A stretch of 44,127 bases of DNA from an uncultured Candidatus Saccharibacteria bacterium (GTDB taxonomy: Bacteria > Patescibacteriota > Saccharimonadia > Saccharimonadales > Saccharimonadaceae). The stretch is taken from contig CAMPVQ010000005.1 in assembly GCA_946997535.1 (NCBI GenBank), forward strand, positions 1-44,127, written 5' to 3'. This document shows positions 9,223-17,808 of this stretch, piece by piece (position 1 is the first letter of the stretch; each line of letters opens with the position of its first letter). Position numbers and translations under genes: made by a program. The notes below the pieces were generated by a model. That model worked only from the letters and a program-made list of their open reading frames with translations, was not told the origin of the DNA and did not search any database.

Positions 9223-12200
9223 CTAGTCCTGTTGTTCTTCAGCGTAATCATGTTCACTCAAGGCACCAGTACCAACTGGAATCTTGCGACCAATAATCAC
9301 GTTTTCCTTCAGACCCTTCAAGTGGTCAACGCGGCCAGAAGTGGCAGCACCAATCAAGACACGAGTTGTATCCTGGAATGACGCACCAGAGAGGAACGAG
9401 TCACTGTTAACTGCTACCTTAGTAATACCGAGTAGTAATTGCGTAAACTCGGCAGGTTGTTTGCCAACGGCAATCAACTTCTTATTGGTATCAACTGCTA
9501 AGGCCTTTGAGACGACATCGCCAGCGATAAATTGGCTATCACCCGGCTCTTCAATACGTACACGGCTAAACATCTGGCGCACAATCACCTCAAGGTGCTT
9601 CGGCGAGATATCCTGGCCCTGTGCAGCGTAAATCTTCAACACATCGTTAATGATATAGCGCTCAGTTTCGGCAATACCCTTGTACTTCATGAGCTCATGA
9701 AGCTCAATAGAACCAGTGGTGATGTGGTCGCCAGCCTTAACAGTATCGCCATCCGTCACTGCTAGAGTACGAGTATTAGGGATGCGATAAAGCTTTGGTT
9801 GTTGGCGCTCAGCGGTAATGCGGAGACCATCATCGACATAAGTTACCACGCCATCAAATGGAGCAACTAGTGGCATGCCATTGTGGTCACTACTAGCCAA
9901 GATGTCGCCAGTGCGCACTACTGCGCCATCACGCACACGTGCTTCCTGATTATCAGCGAACCGTAGGACTTCGGTGCGACCAGCCAATGGAGTAACGGTC
10001 ACCTCGTACATATCACCCCGCTCCTCAACACTCACTGTACCGTCGCTCTCGGCAACAATTGCACGACCCTTTGGCTCATGCGCCTCCAAAAGCTCGTCCA
10101 CGCGCGGCAAACCCTGAGAAATATCATCACCACCAACACCACCAGCGTGCTTTGTATTCAACGTTAGCTGAGTACCCGGCTCACCCACGGACTGAGCGGC
10201 AATTACACCAATTGGCTCTGACTCTGATACAAGGAAGCCAGTTGACATATCAATACCATAGCTCTTGCGTGGAATACCAGATAGTTCAGGGGTCGACAAG
10301 ACTGACATAATCTTCACCGACTTAATATTCTCATCGCCTTGAATTGCTGAAGCGATATCACCGGTAATCAAGTCACCGCGCTTTACATAGCCTTCAACAT
10401 CTTCAGCAACGTAACGACCAGCAATGCGATCGCAGAACTCAATCATAGTCTCTTCAGTCTCGTTACGATAGATTGTGAAGCCCGGGTCTTCCGCCGTACC
10501 TTCATCAGGCACGGTAAATACATCCTGCGACACATCAACCAAACGACGAGTCAAATAACCAGAGTCAGCAGTCTTCAAAGCCGTAGACACGGCACCATAA
10601 CGAGAACCACGCGTTACCACGAAGGCCTCAAGCGGTGTCATACCATGCTTAAATGAATTTTTCACTGGAAGCTCGATTTCACGACCGGAAGCATCCACCT
10701 GAACGCCAATCATTGCTGCAGCCTGCTTAATGTTATCGATAGAACCACGCGCACCAGAGTTGGCGAGCACTGATACTGCTGAGTCGACTTTTTGAAGGTG
10801 CGCTTCAACTTCTTCAGTCACCTTTGCATCAACTTGGCGCCAAGTATGAACCGTTAGTTTATGGCGCTCTGAGTTCGTAATCAAGCCCTGGTCATACTGA
10901 TCAGCAATCTGAGCTACCTTCTTATCACCCTCATTTGCAATATCCGTAACATCGCTAAGTGTGAAGTAATCTTCCATACCAGTAGAAATTGCTGAACGAG
11001 TAGCGTGCTCCAATGCCAAACCCTTAATGTTATTTGCCGTTCTAGCAGTAGCTTCTGAGCCATAACGGTTGAAGATACGCGCTAGCACCTTACAGATAAC
11101 CTTCTTGGTCAAAACATCATTTACATACGGGAAGTCTTCTGGTAACACCTCATTGAACAAGACACGCCCAAGAGTAGTGTGCAATAACTGGCCACGGAAA
11201 CGAACGATGATCGGTGTCTGATACTCAATCTCATGTGCTTCATGCGCCATAATAGCTTCAGCCTCTGACGCATAAGCATGTGGCTGTTCACCTGGCTTCA
11301 ACTGAGTTGACTGCTTGTTATAACTCAAGTAGTAACAACCAAGCACGATATCCTGATAAATTGAAAGCGTTGGCGAACCATCGGAAGGCTTCAAAAGGTT
11401 ATTTGATGCCGAAATCAAGTCGCGTGCTTCTGCCTGCGCTTCATCCGACAAAGGTAGATGTACTGACATCTGGTCGCCATCGAAGTCGGCGTTAAAACCA
11501 GAAGTCACTAGCGGGCAAACCTGAATTGCCTGACCTTCAATTAGTCTTGGCTGGAAGGCCTGAATTGACAAGCGGTGCAACGTAGGGGCGCGGTTAAGCA
11601 AGACATACTTACCCTTAATCGCCTCTTCAAGAGCGTCCCAAATCACTGGCGCACCAGCATCGATTAAACGCTGGGCAGTGTGAATTGTATTAGCCTGCTC
11701 CCATTCAATCAACTTTGAGATAACAAATGGCTTAAACAATTCTAGCGCCATGGTCTTTGGCATACCACATTCGTTAATGTTGAGATCCGGGCCAGAAACA
11801 ATTACTGAACGGCCAGAGTAGTCAACACGCTTGCCAAGCAAGTTCTGGCGGAAGCGTCCCTGCTTGCCCTTCAATAGGTCAGACAAAGACTTCAGACGAC
11901 GACGGCCACCGGTAGCTTGCGCAGCACGCGTACCACGAGCCGCTGAGTTATCAATCAAAGCATCAACCGCCTCCTGCAACATGCGCATTTCATTGCGCGT
12001 AATCACTTCAGGTGCGTTCAATTCAGCTAACTTCTTCAAACGATTATTACGGTTGATAATACGACGATACAAATCGTTCAAATCAGAGGTAGCAAAGCGG
12101 CCACCAGCAAGTGATACCATCGGACGTAGATCCGGCGGAATCACTGGCAAAACCGTCAAGCACATTGATTCCGGCTTAATACCAGCCGAACGCATACCCT

Positions 12201-13065
12201 CAAGCATCTTGAGCCGCTTCTGAATCTTCTGACGAGCCTGACCCTTCTTCTTGTCAGCCACAGTAGTCAAGTCCTCAATTAGCTGATTAAGGTCAATCTC
12301 GCAAAGTAAGCGATGAAGCGCTGCGCCGCCCATGCCAACTTCAACCAAATCTTGGTATTCTTCTGGCAAGTTACGGTATGCACTCTCAGTCATCGTAGCA
12401 CCCTTTACAAGACTGTCTAGCATTGACTTCTTCTCCTGATACTCATCCGTCGCAGCGGTGATTTCAGCTGACATCTGCTTTGCTAAAGTCTTAGCATCTG
12501 CTGGAGCCTCGCCTTCAGCAGCTGGCTCAGCCATAGCGCGGTCGTAACGGTACTTAATGGCCGCACGTGAAGCGTTATACTGCTCTTCGTTTGCATTGCG
12601 TAGTTCGGCAACTGCTTCGTCGTCAACTGCCAAAATAGCATATGATTGGAAATAAGCAATGCGCTCCAATTCCTTTACGGTCAAATTGAGTAATAGTGAC
12701 ATTGCGCTAGGCGTGCCGCGCATAAACCAAATGTGTGCTACTGGGGTGGCAAGTTTAATGTGTCCCATCCGCTCACGACGAGCTGAGGCGCGCGTAACTA
12801 GCTCACCGTTTTTATCAACGGCGGCTTCGCGCGAGCGCACACCCTTTAACTTGGCATCATGTGGGTTAATGTCCTTCTCTGGCCCAAAAATACGCTCGCA
12901 GAACAGACCGTCGCGCTCTGGCTTCTGTGTGCGATAGTTGATGGTTTCTGGCTTCAATACTTCGCCATATGACCAAGACAAGATATCTTCTTCACTAGCT
13001 ACCGCTAGACGCACTGCGTCAAAATCAGAGATTGACTTGTCGTCGTTAGACTTTGGTCGCATCAT
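9223..13065 (-). CDS. rpoC: DNA-directed RNA polymerase subunit beta' (zinc-cysteine-less variant)
   Basis: The largest subunit of RNA polymerase, carrying half of the active site. The Mg2+-binding loop NADFDGD is at residues 525-531, preceded by GKRVDYSGRSVIVSGPDLN; the trigger-loop region and GVIAAQSVGEPGTQLTLNTKHAGG are intact, so the enzyme should be catalytically normal. Length 1280 is typical. What is odd is metal binding: in the N-terminal zinc ribbon the four ligand positions are P68, D70, V83 and N86, and in the second zinc site they are Glu, T925, P932 and S935, all without gaps against the E. coli sequence as I recall it. The start overlaps the rpoB stop (TAATG), and the Shine-Dalgarno GGAGGAGG is formed by the Glu codons at the end of rpoB. 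A terminator follows. Confidence 0.98.
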   Translation of the reverse strand: MMRPKSNDDKSISDFDAVRLAVASEEDILSWSYGEVLKPETINYRTQKPERDGLFCERIFGPEKDINPHDAKLKGVRSREAAVDKNGELVTRASARRERMGHIKLATPVAHIWFMRGTPSAMSLLLNLTVKELERIAYFQSYAILAVDDEAVAELRNANEEQYNASRAAIKYRYDRAMAEPAAEGEAPADAKTLAKQMSAEITAATDEYQEKKSMLDSLVKGATMTESAYRNLPEEYQDLVEVGMGGAALHRLLCEIDLNQLIEDLTTVADKKKGQARQKIQKRLKMLEGMRSAGIKPESMCLTVLPVIPPDLRPMVSLAGGRFATSDLNDLYRRIINRNNRLKKLAELNAPEVITRNEMRMLQEAVDALIDNSAARGTRAAQATGGRRRLKSLSDLLKGKQGRFRQNLLGKRVDYSGRSVIVSGPDLNINECGMPKTMALELFKPFVISKLIEWEQANTIHTAQRLIDAGAPVIWDALEEAIKGKYVLLNRAPTLHRLSIQAFQPRLIEGQAIQVCPLVTSGFNADFDGDQMSVHLPLSDEAQAEARDLISASNNLLKPSDGSPTLSIYQDIVLGCYYLSYNKQSTQLKPGEQPHAYASEAEAIMAHEAHEIEYQTPIIVRFRGQLLHTTLGRVLFNEVLPEDFPYVNDVLTKKVICKVLARIFNRYGSEATARTANNIKGLALEHATRSAISTGMEDYFTLSDVTDIANEGDKKVAQIADQYDQGLITNSERHKLTVHTWRQVDAKVTEEVEAHLQKVDSAVSVLANSGARGSIDNIKQAAAMIGVQVDASGREIELPVKNSFKHGMTPLEAFVVTRGSRYGAVSTALKTADSGYLTRRLVDVSQDVFTVPDEGTAEDPGFTIYRNETEETMIEFCDRIAGRYVAEDVEGYVKRGDLITGDIASAIQGDENIKSVKIMSVLSTPELSGIPRKSYGIDMSTGFLVSESEPIGVIAAQSVGEPGTQLTLNTKHAGGVGGDDISQGLPRVDELLEAHEPKGRAIVAESDGTVSVEERGDMYEVTVTPLAGRTEVLRFADNQEARVRDGAVVRTGDILASSDHNGMPLVAPFDGVVTYVDDGLRITAERQQPKLYRIPNTRTLAVTDGDTVKAGDHITTGSIELHELMKYKGIAETERYIINDVLKIYAAQGQDISPKHLEVIVRQMFSRVRIEEPGDSQFIAGDVVSKALAVDTNKKLIAVGKQPAEFTQLLLGITKVAVNSDSFLSGASFQDTTRVLIGAATSGRVDHLKGLKENVIIGRKIPVGTGALSEHDYAEEQQD

Positions 13066-16000
13066 TATGCCTCCTCCTCTTCATTATTATCATCTTCATC
13101 GTTTTCATCGATATCGATCATGTCCTCTTCGTCATCATCTGGCATATCGGTGATATTATCATCTTCTTCGTCTAAGTCGTCTGGTGATACCGTCTGGCCA
13201 AGTTCATCTGGTGCGATATCAAGGTCATCAAGCTTACCGCCCGTACCCTTCTCGGTGACAACATTTTCGGCATCTTCTAGCTCGTTATCCTTTACGAGAT
13301 CAACACGCAAGCCAAGACCCTGCAATTCCTTCACGAGAACCTTGAATCCTTCTGGAATATCTGGTCCTTCAATCGGCTCACCCTTAATGATACTTTCATA
13401 AGCACGAGCACGACCCTTTACATCATCAGACTTAATGGTAATCATCTCCTGCAAGGTAGATGCAGCACCGTAAGCCTCAAGTGCCCAAACCTCCATTTCA
13501 CCGAAGCGCTGGCCACCATTATGGGCACGACCACCAAGTGGCTGCTGCGTCACCATGGCATATGGACCAGTTGAACGAGCGTGAATCTTGTCGAGCACCA
13601 TGTGGTGAAGCTTAATCATGTACATCACACCAACTGTAGTCTGCTCCTGGAATGGTTCGCCAGTACGGCCATCAAATAGTTGCATCTTACCATTGCGGCT
13701 AAAGCCCGCCTTTTCAAGTTGATCGGCAATGACTTCATTTGGTACGCCCCTAAAGGCTGGAGTAGCAACTTTGTAACCAAGCTTTCGTGCCGCCATGCCA
13801 ATATGCACCTCAAATAGCTGACCTAGATTCATACGTGATGGCACACCCATCGGGTTCAAAATGATGTCGACTGGGGTACCGTCAGCCATAAATGGCATAT
13901 CTTCCTCAGCCAAAATCTTTGCAACTACACCCTTGTTGCCATAACGACCAGCTAGTTTATCGCCGACCTGAATCTTACGACTCTGGGCAATAAAGATTTC
14001 AATTTGCTGCAAAACGCCAGCCTTCAAATCGTGGCCAGAATTGCGATCGAAAATCCGAACTGCAACAACCTTACCACCTTCGCTACGGCCAACACGATGT
14101 GAAGTATCGCGCACATCCTTTGCCTTCTCACCAAAGATAGCACGCAACAAGCGCTCCTCAGAACTGAGCTCCTGTTCACCACGCGGTGTAATCTTACCGA
14201 CCAAGACATCGCCCGGTCGTACCTCAGCACCAACGGTTACGATACCATTAGCATCAAGGTTACGCAAAGCATCCTCAGAGGCATTTGGAATATCACGTGT
14301 CACCTGCTCTGGCCCAAGCTTCGTATCACGCACCTCAACCATTGAGCTCGTAATGTTAACACTAGTTAGAGCATCATCTTCAACCAAACGACGACTAATA
14401 ATAATCGAGTCATCCATGTTGTAGCCCTTCCAAGGCATATAGGCCACGATTAAGTCACGACCAAGCGCAATTTCGCCATCAGCAACTGAAGCGCCTTCAA
14501 CTAGTGGTTGACCCTTTACGACGTGCTGACCACGTACCACAACTGTGCGTTCGTTAAACGAACGGTCCTCGTTTGACTTTACAAAGTGCGTTGGATGATA
14601 CACACCAGTCGTACCATCAGTATACTTCACCTGGACTTCATCAGCATCAGCCTTAGTAACTTCACCATCATCGCGTGCTACTGTTAATGCTGGGGTATTT
14701 AAAGCCAAATCATGTTCAATGCCAGTACCAACAATTGGCGAAGTTGGCTTAATGAGCGGCACTGCCTGACGCTGCATGTTTGAACCCATCAAGTTGCGGT
14801 CAATACGGTTTTTCTCAACAAATGGAATCAGCGCTGCGGTTGTACCAATTACCTGAGTAGAACAGGCATCCATATAAGTAACATCACCAGCATCGACGGT
14901 TTCAGGGCGTAGCTCGCGACGAGCATCAACACGCGCTTCCTTAAATGTACCGTCGTCATTTAGTTCAACTGAGCTCTCAGCAATCGTCTCGTGCTCCTCT
15001 TGCGCAGCATCCATGTAAACAACTTCATCAGTAACACGGCCATTGACCACCTTGCGATACGGCGCCTCGAGGAACCCGTACTCATTAATGCGAGCATAAG
15101 ATGCTAAGTAAAGCACCAAACCCACGTTGCCACCTTCTGGGGTTTCAATAATACAAACACGTGAATAATGTGTTGGGTGAATATCGCGCACCTCAATACC
15201 AGCACGCTCACGCGTCAAACCGCCAGGGCCCATTGAGCTCAAGCGACGCTTGTGCGCCAACTCTGATACTGGGTTAGCTTGGTCCATAAACTGTGATAAC
15301 TGAGACGAAGCGAAGAATTCACGTACAGCTGCGACGATTGGGCGGGCGTTGATTAATGACGCTGGAGTAACGTTCTCGAGGTCAGCCACACTCATGCGGT
15401 CGCGTACGTTGCGGTCAAGACGCAGTAAACCGACACGGAACTGGCGAGCAACTAGCTCACCGACCAAACGAACGCGGCGGTTATAGAAAGCGTCGATATC
15501 GTCAGCTGGCTCTTGGGTATTATTCAAGCGAATAATTTCCGCAATAATAGCCACTAAATCGTCGATTAGCAAGACACGGTTCTCTGGGTTCTCGGTTAAT
15601 TCAGGAGCCAATCCTAGCTCGCGCTTGATAGCAGCGAGGCGCTGATTCATCTTATAACGACCAACGCGGCTAATATCAAACCGCTTAAAGTCAAAGAAGG
15701 TGCGCTCAATCATACCCTTGGCGTTATCAACTGTTGCCAAATCACCTGGACGGATCTTGCGGAAGACTTCAATCAAAGCCTCATTAGTACCGCGGCTAGT
15801 ATCCTTGGCAATAGTAGCATCGATGTAGCTTTGCTCACCGTTGTCCACCTTTTCAAATAGCTCTTTTAGCTTAGTATTAGTGCTGTAGCCAAGCGCGCGC
15901 AGAAGAGTAGTAACTGGGAAGCGGCGCTTACGGTCAATCTTTACGTAAATAGCATGGTCTTTTGATGTCTCAAATTCAAACCAAACACCACGGCCTGGGA

Positions 16001-16496
16001 TAATCTTAGCGCCGTAGCACTTACGGCCATCTACACCTTCTTCAGCAGTAAAGAACACGCCAGATGAGCGGATTAGCTGTGAGACCACGACACGCTCAGA
16101 ACCGTTAATAATAAAGGTGCCACGGTCGGTCATCCACGGATAATCACCAAGATAAAGCTCATCTTCACGAACTTCGCCAGTTACACGGTTAACTAGCTCT
16201 ACGTTGGCGTACAATGGCGCCTCGTAGCTGGTGTTATCGCGAATTGCCTCGCGGTCAGTAATCTTTGGATCACCGAAATGATAGTCCTTAAAACTTAGAC
16301 TCAACTTTTGACCAGTGAAGTCTTCAATTGGACTAACTTCCTTAAACACATCTGCTAACTCGTGTTTAACTAAATCATCCCAAGACTTCTGTAAATGCCC
16401 AACCAAGTTAGGCAATTCTAGCACTTTGTGCTGTGGAGTGAAATAAGTACGCTTGGTGATACCATTTTCCACCCATCCTTTAGTCGCATTCGCCAC
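13065..16496 (-). CDS. rpoB: DNA-directed RNA polymerase subunit beta
   Basis: The second large RNA polymerase subunit. Recognisable blocks include GTFIINGSERVVVSQLIRSSGV, the rifampicin-pocket segment SQFMDQANPVSELAHKRR, GPGGLTRERAG, and the C-terminal GRAHNGGQRFGEMEVWALE. Key rifampicin contacts are kept (D405, H415 and S420 match E. coli D516, H526, S531), while N518 and L533 equivalents are Ala and Met, so sensitivity cannot be read off. The last 60 residues are a very acidic tail rich in Asp/Glu, beyond the usual end of beta. The GTG start is supported by GAGGAG 8 nt upstream. It is first in the rpoBC operon, without the ribosomal genes rplJ-rplL that precede it in many bacteria. Confidence 0.98.
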   Translation of the reverse strand: MANATKGWVENGITKRTYFTPQHKVLELPNLVGHLQKSWDDLVKHELADVFKEVSPIEDFTGQKLSLSFKDYHFGDPKITDREAIRDNTSYEAPLYANVELVNRVTGEVREDELYLGDYPWMTDRGTFIINGSERVVVSQLIRSSGVFFTAEEGVDGRKCYGAKIIPGRGVWFEFETSKDHAIYVKIDRKRRFPVTTLLRALGYSTNTKLKELFEKVDNGEQSYIDATIAKDTSRGTNEALIEVFRKIRPGDLATVDNAKGMIERTFFDFKRFDISRVGRYKMNQRLAAIKRELGLAPELTENPENRVLLIDDLVAIIAEIIRLNNTQEPADDIDAFYNRRVRLVGELVARQFRVGLLRLDRNVRDRMSVADLENVTPASLINARPIVAAVREFFASSQLSQFMDQANPVSELAHKRRLSSMGPGGLTRERAGIEVRDIHPTHYSRVCIIETPEGGNVGLVLYLASYARINEYGFLEAPYRKVVNGRVTDEVVYMDAAQEEHETIAESSVELNDDGTFKEARVDARRELRPETVDAGDVTYMDACSTQVIGTTAALIPFVEKNRIDRNLMGSNMQRQAVPLIKPTSPIVGTGIEHDLALNTPALTVARDDGEVTKADADEVQVKYTDGTTGVYHPTHFVKSNEDRSFNERTVVVRGQHVVKGQPLVEGASVADGEIALGRDLIVAYMPWKGYNMDDSIIISRRLVEDDALTSVNITSSMVEVRDTKLGPEQVTRDIPNASEDALRNLDANGIVTVGAEVRPGDVLVGKITPRGEQELSSEERLLRAIFGEKAKDVRDTSHRVGRSEGGKVVAVRIFDRNSGHDLKAGVLQQIEIFIAQSRKIQVGDKLAGRYGNKGVVAKILAEEDMPFMADGTPVDIILNPMGVPSRMNLGQLFEVHIGMAARKLGYKVATPAFRGVPNEVIADQLEKAGFSRNGKMQLFDGRTGEPFQEQTTVGVMYMIKLHHMVLDKIHARSTGPYAMVTQQPLGGRAHNGGQRFGEMEVWALEAYGAASTLQEMITIKSDDVKGRARAYESIIKGEPIEGPDIPEGFKVLVKELQGLGLRVDLVKDNELEDAENVVTEKGTGGKLDDLDIAPDELGQTVSPDDLDEEDDNITDMPDDDEEDMIDIDENDEDDNNEEEEA

Positions 16497-16657
16497 GAAT
16501 GTTACTCCTCTTCTTTAAGTTACTCTCGCTGGCTTGAAGAATTCTGTTCTGTCTTTCTGTGCTATCCGACGCCACCAGTAGTGTAAAGTGGGTCCCACAC
16601 AACAAACTCCACTGCTGCCAAAACAATGGACGTTCTAAACAGATTACACTACTTCAT
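16497..16657 (-). promoter_or_regulatory. Structured 5' leader of rpoB mRNA
   Basis: About 160 nt lie between the predicted transcription start and the GTG. A perfect 10-bp inverted repeat, AGTAGTGTAA (644-653 of 16 kb) and TTACACTACT (16577-16586), would pair the extreme 5' end of the transcript with its middle and enclose a 57-nt loop. Inside the loop are a small palindrome GTGGGACCCAC and an alternative pairing AGTGG/CCACT, so two folds could compete. The Shine-Dalgarno sequence lies outside the stem. No T-run follows, so it is not a simple terminator. A role in controlling rpoBC is inferred only. Confidence 0.55.
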
Positions 16658-16664
16658 CAAAACT

Positions 16665-16693
16665 AATGTATCACAAAAATAATCTTTTCGCAA
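16665..16693 (-). promoter_or_regulatory. rpoBC promoter (-35 TTGCGA, 17 nt, extended -10 TGA-TACATT)
   Basis: TTGCGA at 16688-16693 and TACATT at 16665-16670 are 17 nt apart, and TGA directly before the -10 makes it an extended one. It lies just downstream of the protease gene stop codon and gives rpoBC its own transcription unit with a leader of about 160 nt. Confidence 0.75.
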
Positions 16694-16706
16694 TAGCAAT
16701 TATTGA

Positions 16707-17402
16707 TTAATGTAGAATAAATTGAAACCCAATTAGCACGCCAGTAATAATTTCTGACATTATGCTATTAAGTAGCGTCGAGCATAAACAAACAATAGCA
16801 AATATGAGCATTAAACCGACCGATCGCTCTATTGTGTCCATTATTGCCTGTACTGCCCGCGGCGCTACAGCATATAGCACGCGCGAACCGTCAAGCGGCG
16901 GAATTGGCAAAATATTAAATGCAAAAAAGCCCAAATTAACATAGACACCGATCACCATTACTCCAGTCAGTACACCAGACAGCGACATAAAATCGATTAG
17001 TCCCGATCCGATCAAAAACAACTGCTTGCCAGTCAACACAAGCACACAATAGGAAATGAAAGCCAATACTAAATTAGTTATCGGTCCCATAATCCCCACT
17101 AAAGCCGCGCCCCATTCACGACCGCGCACTCGCTCTGGGTTAAACGGTACCGGCTTGGCGCCGCCAAAGATTGGCCCACCAAGCACCGCCATAACGAGCG
17201 GAAGTAAAATCGTCAAAAATGGGTCGATGTGCTTAATTGGATTAAGTGTCAAGCGACCAGCCGACTTAGCTGTATCGTCGCCCAACCAGTACGCCGTTAA
17301 TCCATGCATCAGCTCGTGTAAAATCATTGAAATTAGAGTTACGCCAAGGATTATTCCGAGGATAATCCACGTACTAGGCTGGCTAAAATCCATTTTGAAC
17401 AT
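16707..17402 (-). CDS. Site-2 protease family membrane metalloprotease (peptidase M50)
   Basis: An intramembrane zinc protease expected to cut transmembrane segments of regulatory proteins. The zinc motif HELMH (H29, E30, H33) is in the first membrane helix, followed by GGAKPVPFNPERV, and the third ligand lies in NILPIPPLDGSR, the NPDG-like motif. The 231 residues contain about six hydrophobic segments and no PDZ domain, like the small SpoIVFB/YdiL-type relatives found beside many core genes. Its substrate is unknown. The ATG lies 6 nt after a TATAAT box without Shine-Dalgarno sequence, so the mRNA is probably leaderless; an ATG three codons inside is an alternative start. It stands alone between rpmB and rpoB. 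Confidence 0.88.
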   Translation of the reverse strand: MFKMDFSQPSTWIILGIILGVTLISMILHELMHGLTAYWLGDDTAKSAGRLTLNPIKHIDPFLTILLPLVMAVLGGPIFGGAKPVPFNPERVRGREWGAALVGIMGPITNLVLAFISYCVLVLTGKQLFLIGSGLIDFMSLSGVLTGVMVIGVYVNLGFFAFNILPIPPLDGSRVLYAVAPRAVQAIMDTIERSVGLMLIFAIVCLCSTLLNSIMSEIITGVLIGFQFILH

Positions 17403-17408
17403 AACCCC

Positions 17409-17414
17409 ATTATA
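17409..17414 (-). promoter_or_regulatory. Extended -10 of the M50 protease gene (TGA-TATAAT)
   Basis: A perfect TATAAT preceded by TGA ends 6 nt before the ATG, leaving no leader. It sits right after the T-run of the rpmB terminator. The -35 region is poor. Confidence 0.75.
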
Positions 17415-17421
17415 TCATAAG

Positions 17422-17453
17422 CAACAAAAAACGCCCCTTGTGTAAGGGGTGTT
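17422..17453 (-). terminator. Rho-independent terminator of rpmB
   Basis: In the leftward direction the arms AACACCCCTT and AAGGGGCGTT pair with one mismatch around the loop ACAC and run into TTTTTTG. It lies about 20 nt after the rpmB stop codon, so rpmB is a single-gene unit. Confidence 0.88.
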
Positions 17454-17472
17454 ACAATAACTACCTAACAAA

Positions 17473-17685
17473 TTAATCAGTAGTAACTGGCTTGTCGCTA
17501 GTGAAGCCCTTCTTGCGTAGGGTCTTGATTGTACTAGCAGCAATTAACAGACGCACCTTATGGCCATTTACATAGAAAGTCTTCTTTTGTAGGTTTGGCT
17601 TAAAGGTCCGCTTGGTGTGACGCATTGAGAAGCTAACGTTGTTGCCGCTCATTGCACCCTTACCGGTGATTTCACATCGTGCCAT
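17473..17685 (-). CDS. rpmB: 50S ribosomal protein L28 (bL28)
   Basis: A 70-residue basic protein of the large ribosomal subunit. It has the L28 opening ARCEITGKGAMSGNNVSFS followed by MRHTKRTFKPNLQKKTF, then a strand segment HKVRLLIAASTIKTLRKKG. Only one cysteine is present, so this is a form without a zinc site. The start is fixed by AAAGGAGAT 8 nt upstream and a strong promoter; a terminator follows. Its location between rsmD and the protease gene gives it an independent transcription unit. Confidence 0.95.
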   Translation of the reverse strand: MARCEITGKGAMSGNNVSFSMRHTKRTFKPNLQKKTFYVNGHKVRLLIAASTIKTLRKKGFTSDKPVTTD

Positions 17686-17719
17686 CTTAAAATATCTCCT
17701 TTATCGGTTACTCTGCTCT

Positions 17720-17748
17720 ATAATATCAAAATATCATAGCCTAGTCAA
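17720..17748 (-). promoter_or_regulatory. rpmB promoter (-35 TTGACT, 17 nt, extended -10 TGA-TATTAT)
   Basis: TTGACT at 17743-17748 and TATTAT at 17720-17725 with a 17-nt spacer and a TGA before the -10. The leader of roughly 28 nt carries a good Shine-Dalgarno sequence. Confidence 0.85.
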
Positions 17749-17754
17749 TAGCAT

Positions 17755-17780
17755 AAAAGCCTACGGCAAACCGTAGGCTT
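17755..17780 (-). terminator. Terminator at the end of the tyrS-recG-rsmD operon
   Basis: A perfect 10-bp stem AAGCCTACGG/CCGTAGGCTT (17757-17766 with 17771-17780, loop of 4) follows the rsmD stop by about 28 nt. The leftward T-run is short (TTTTAT), so efficiency may be moderate. It lies just upstream of the rpmB -35. Confidence 0.75.
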
Positions 17781-17808
17781 GGACAGCGCAATGAAACATC
17801 CTGTTATT

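Noticed and set aside
13065..16496. Long opposite-strand frames within rpoB and rpoC (for example 14041-14424, 11831-12223)
   Set aside because: Their codon order mirrors the conserved genes on the other strand, they contain low-complexity Ser/Arg sequence and have no promoter or ribosome-binding site.
13065..16496. Claim of natural rifampicin resistance from RpoB
   Set aside because: The main contact residues equal to D516, H526 and S531 are conserved; the Ala and Met changes nearby are not decisive.
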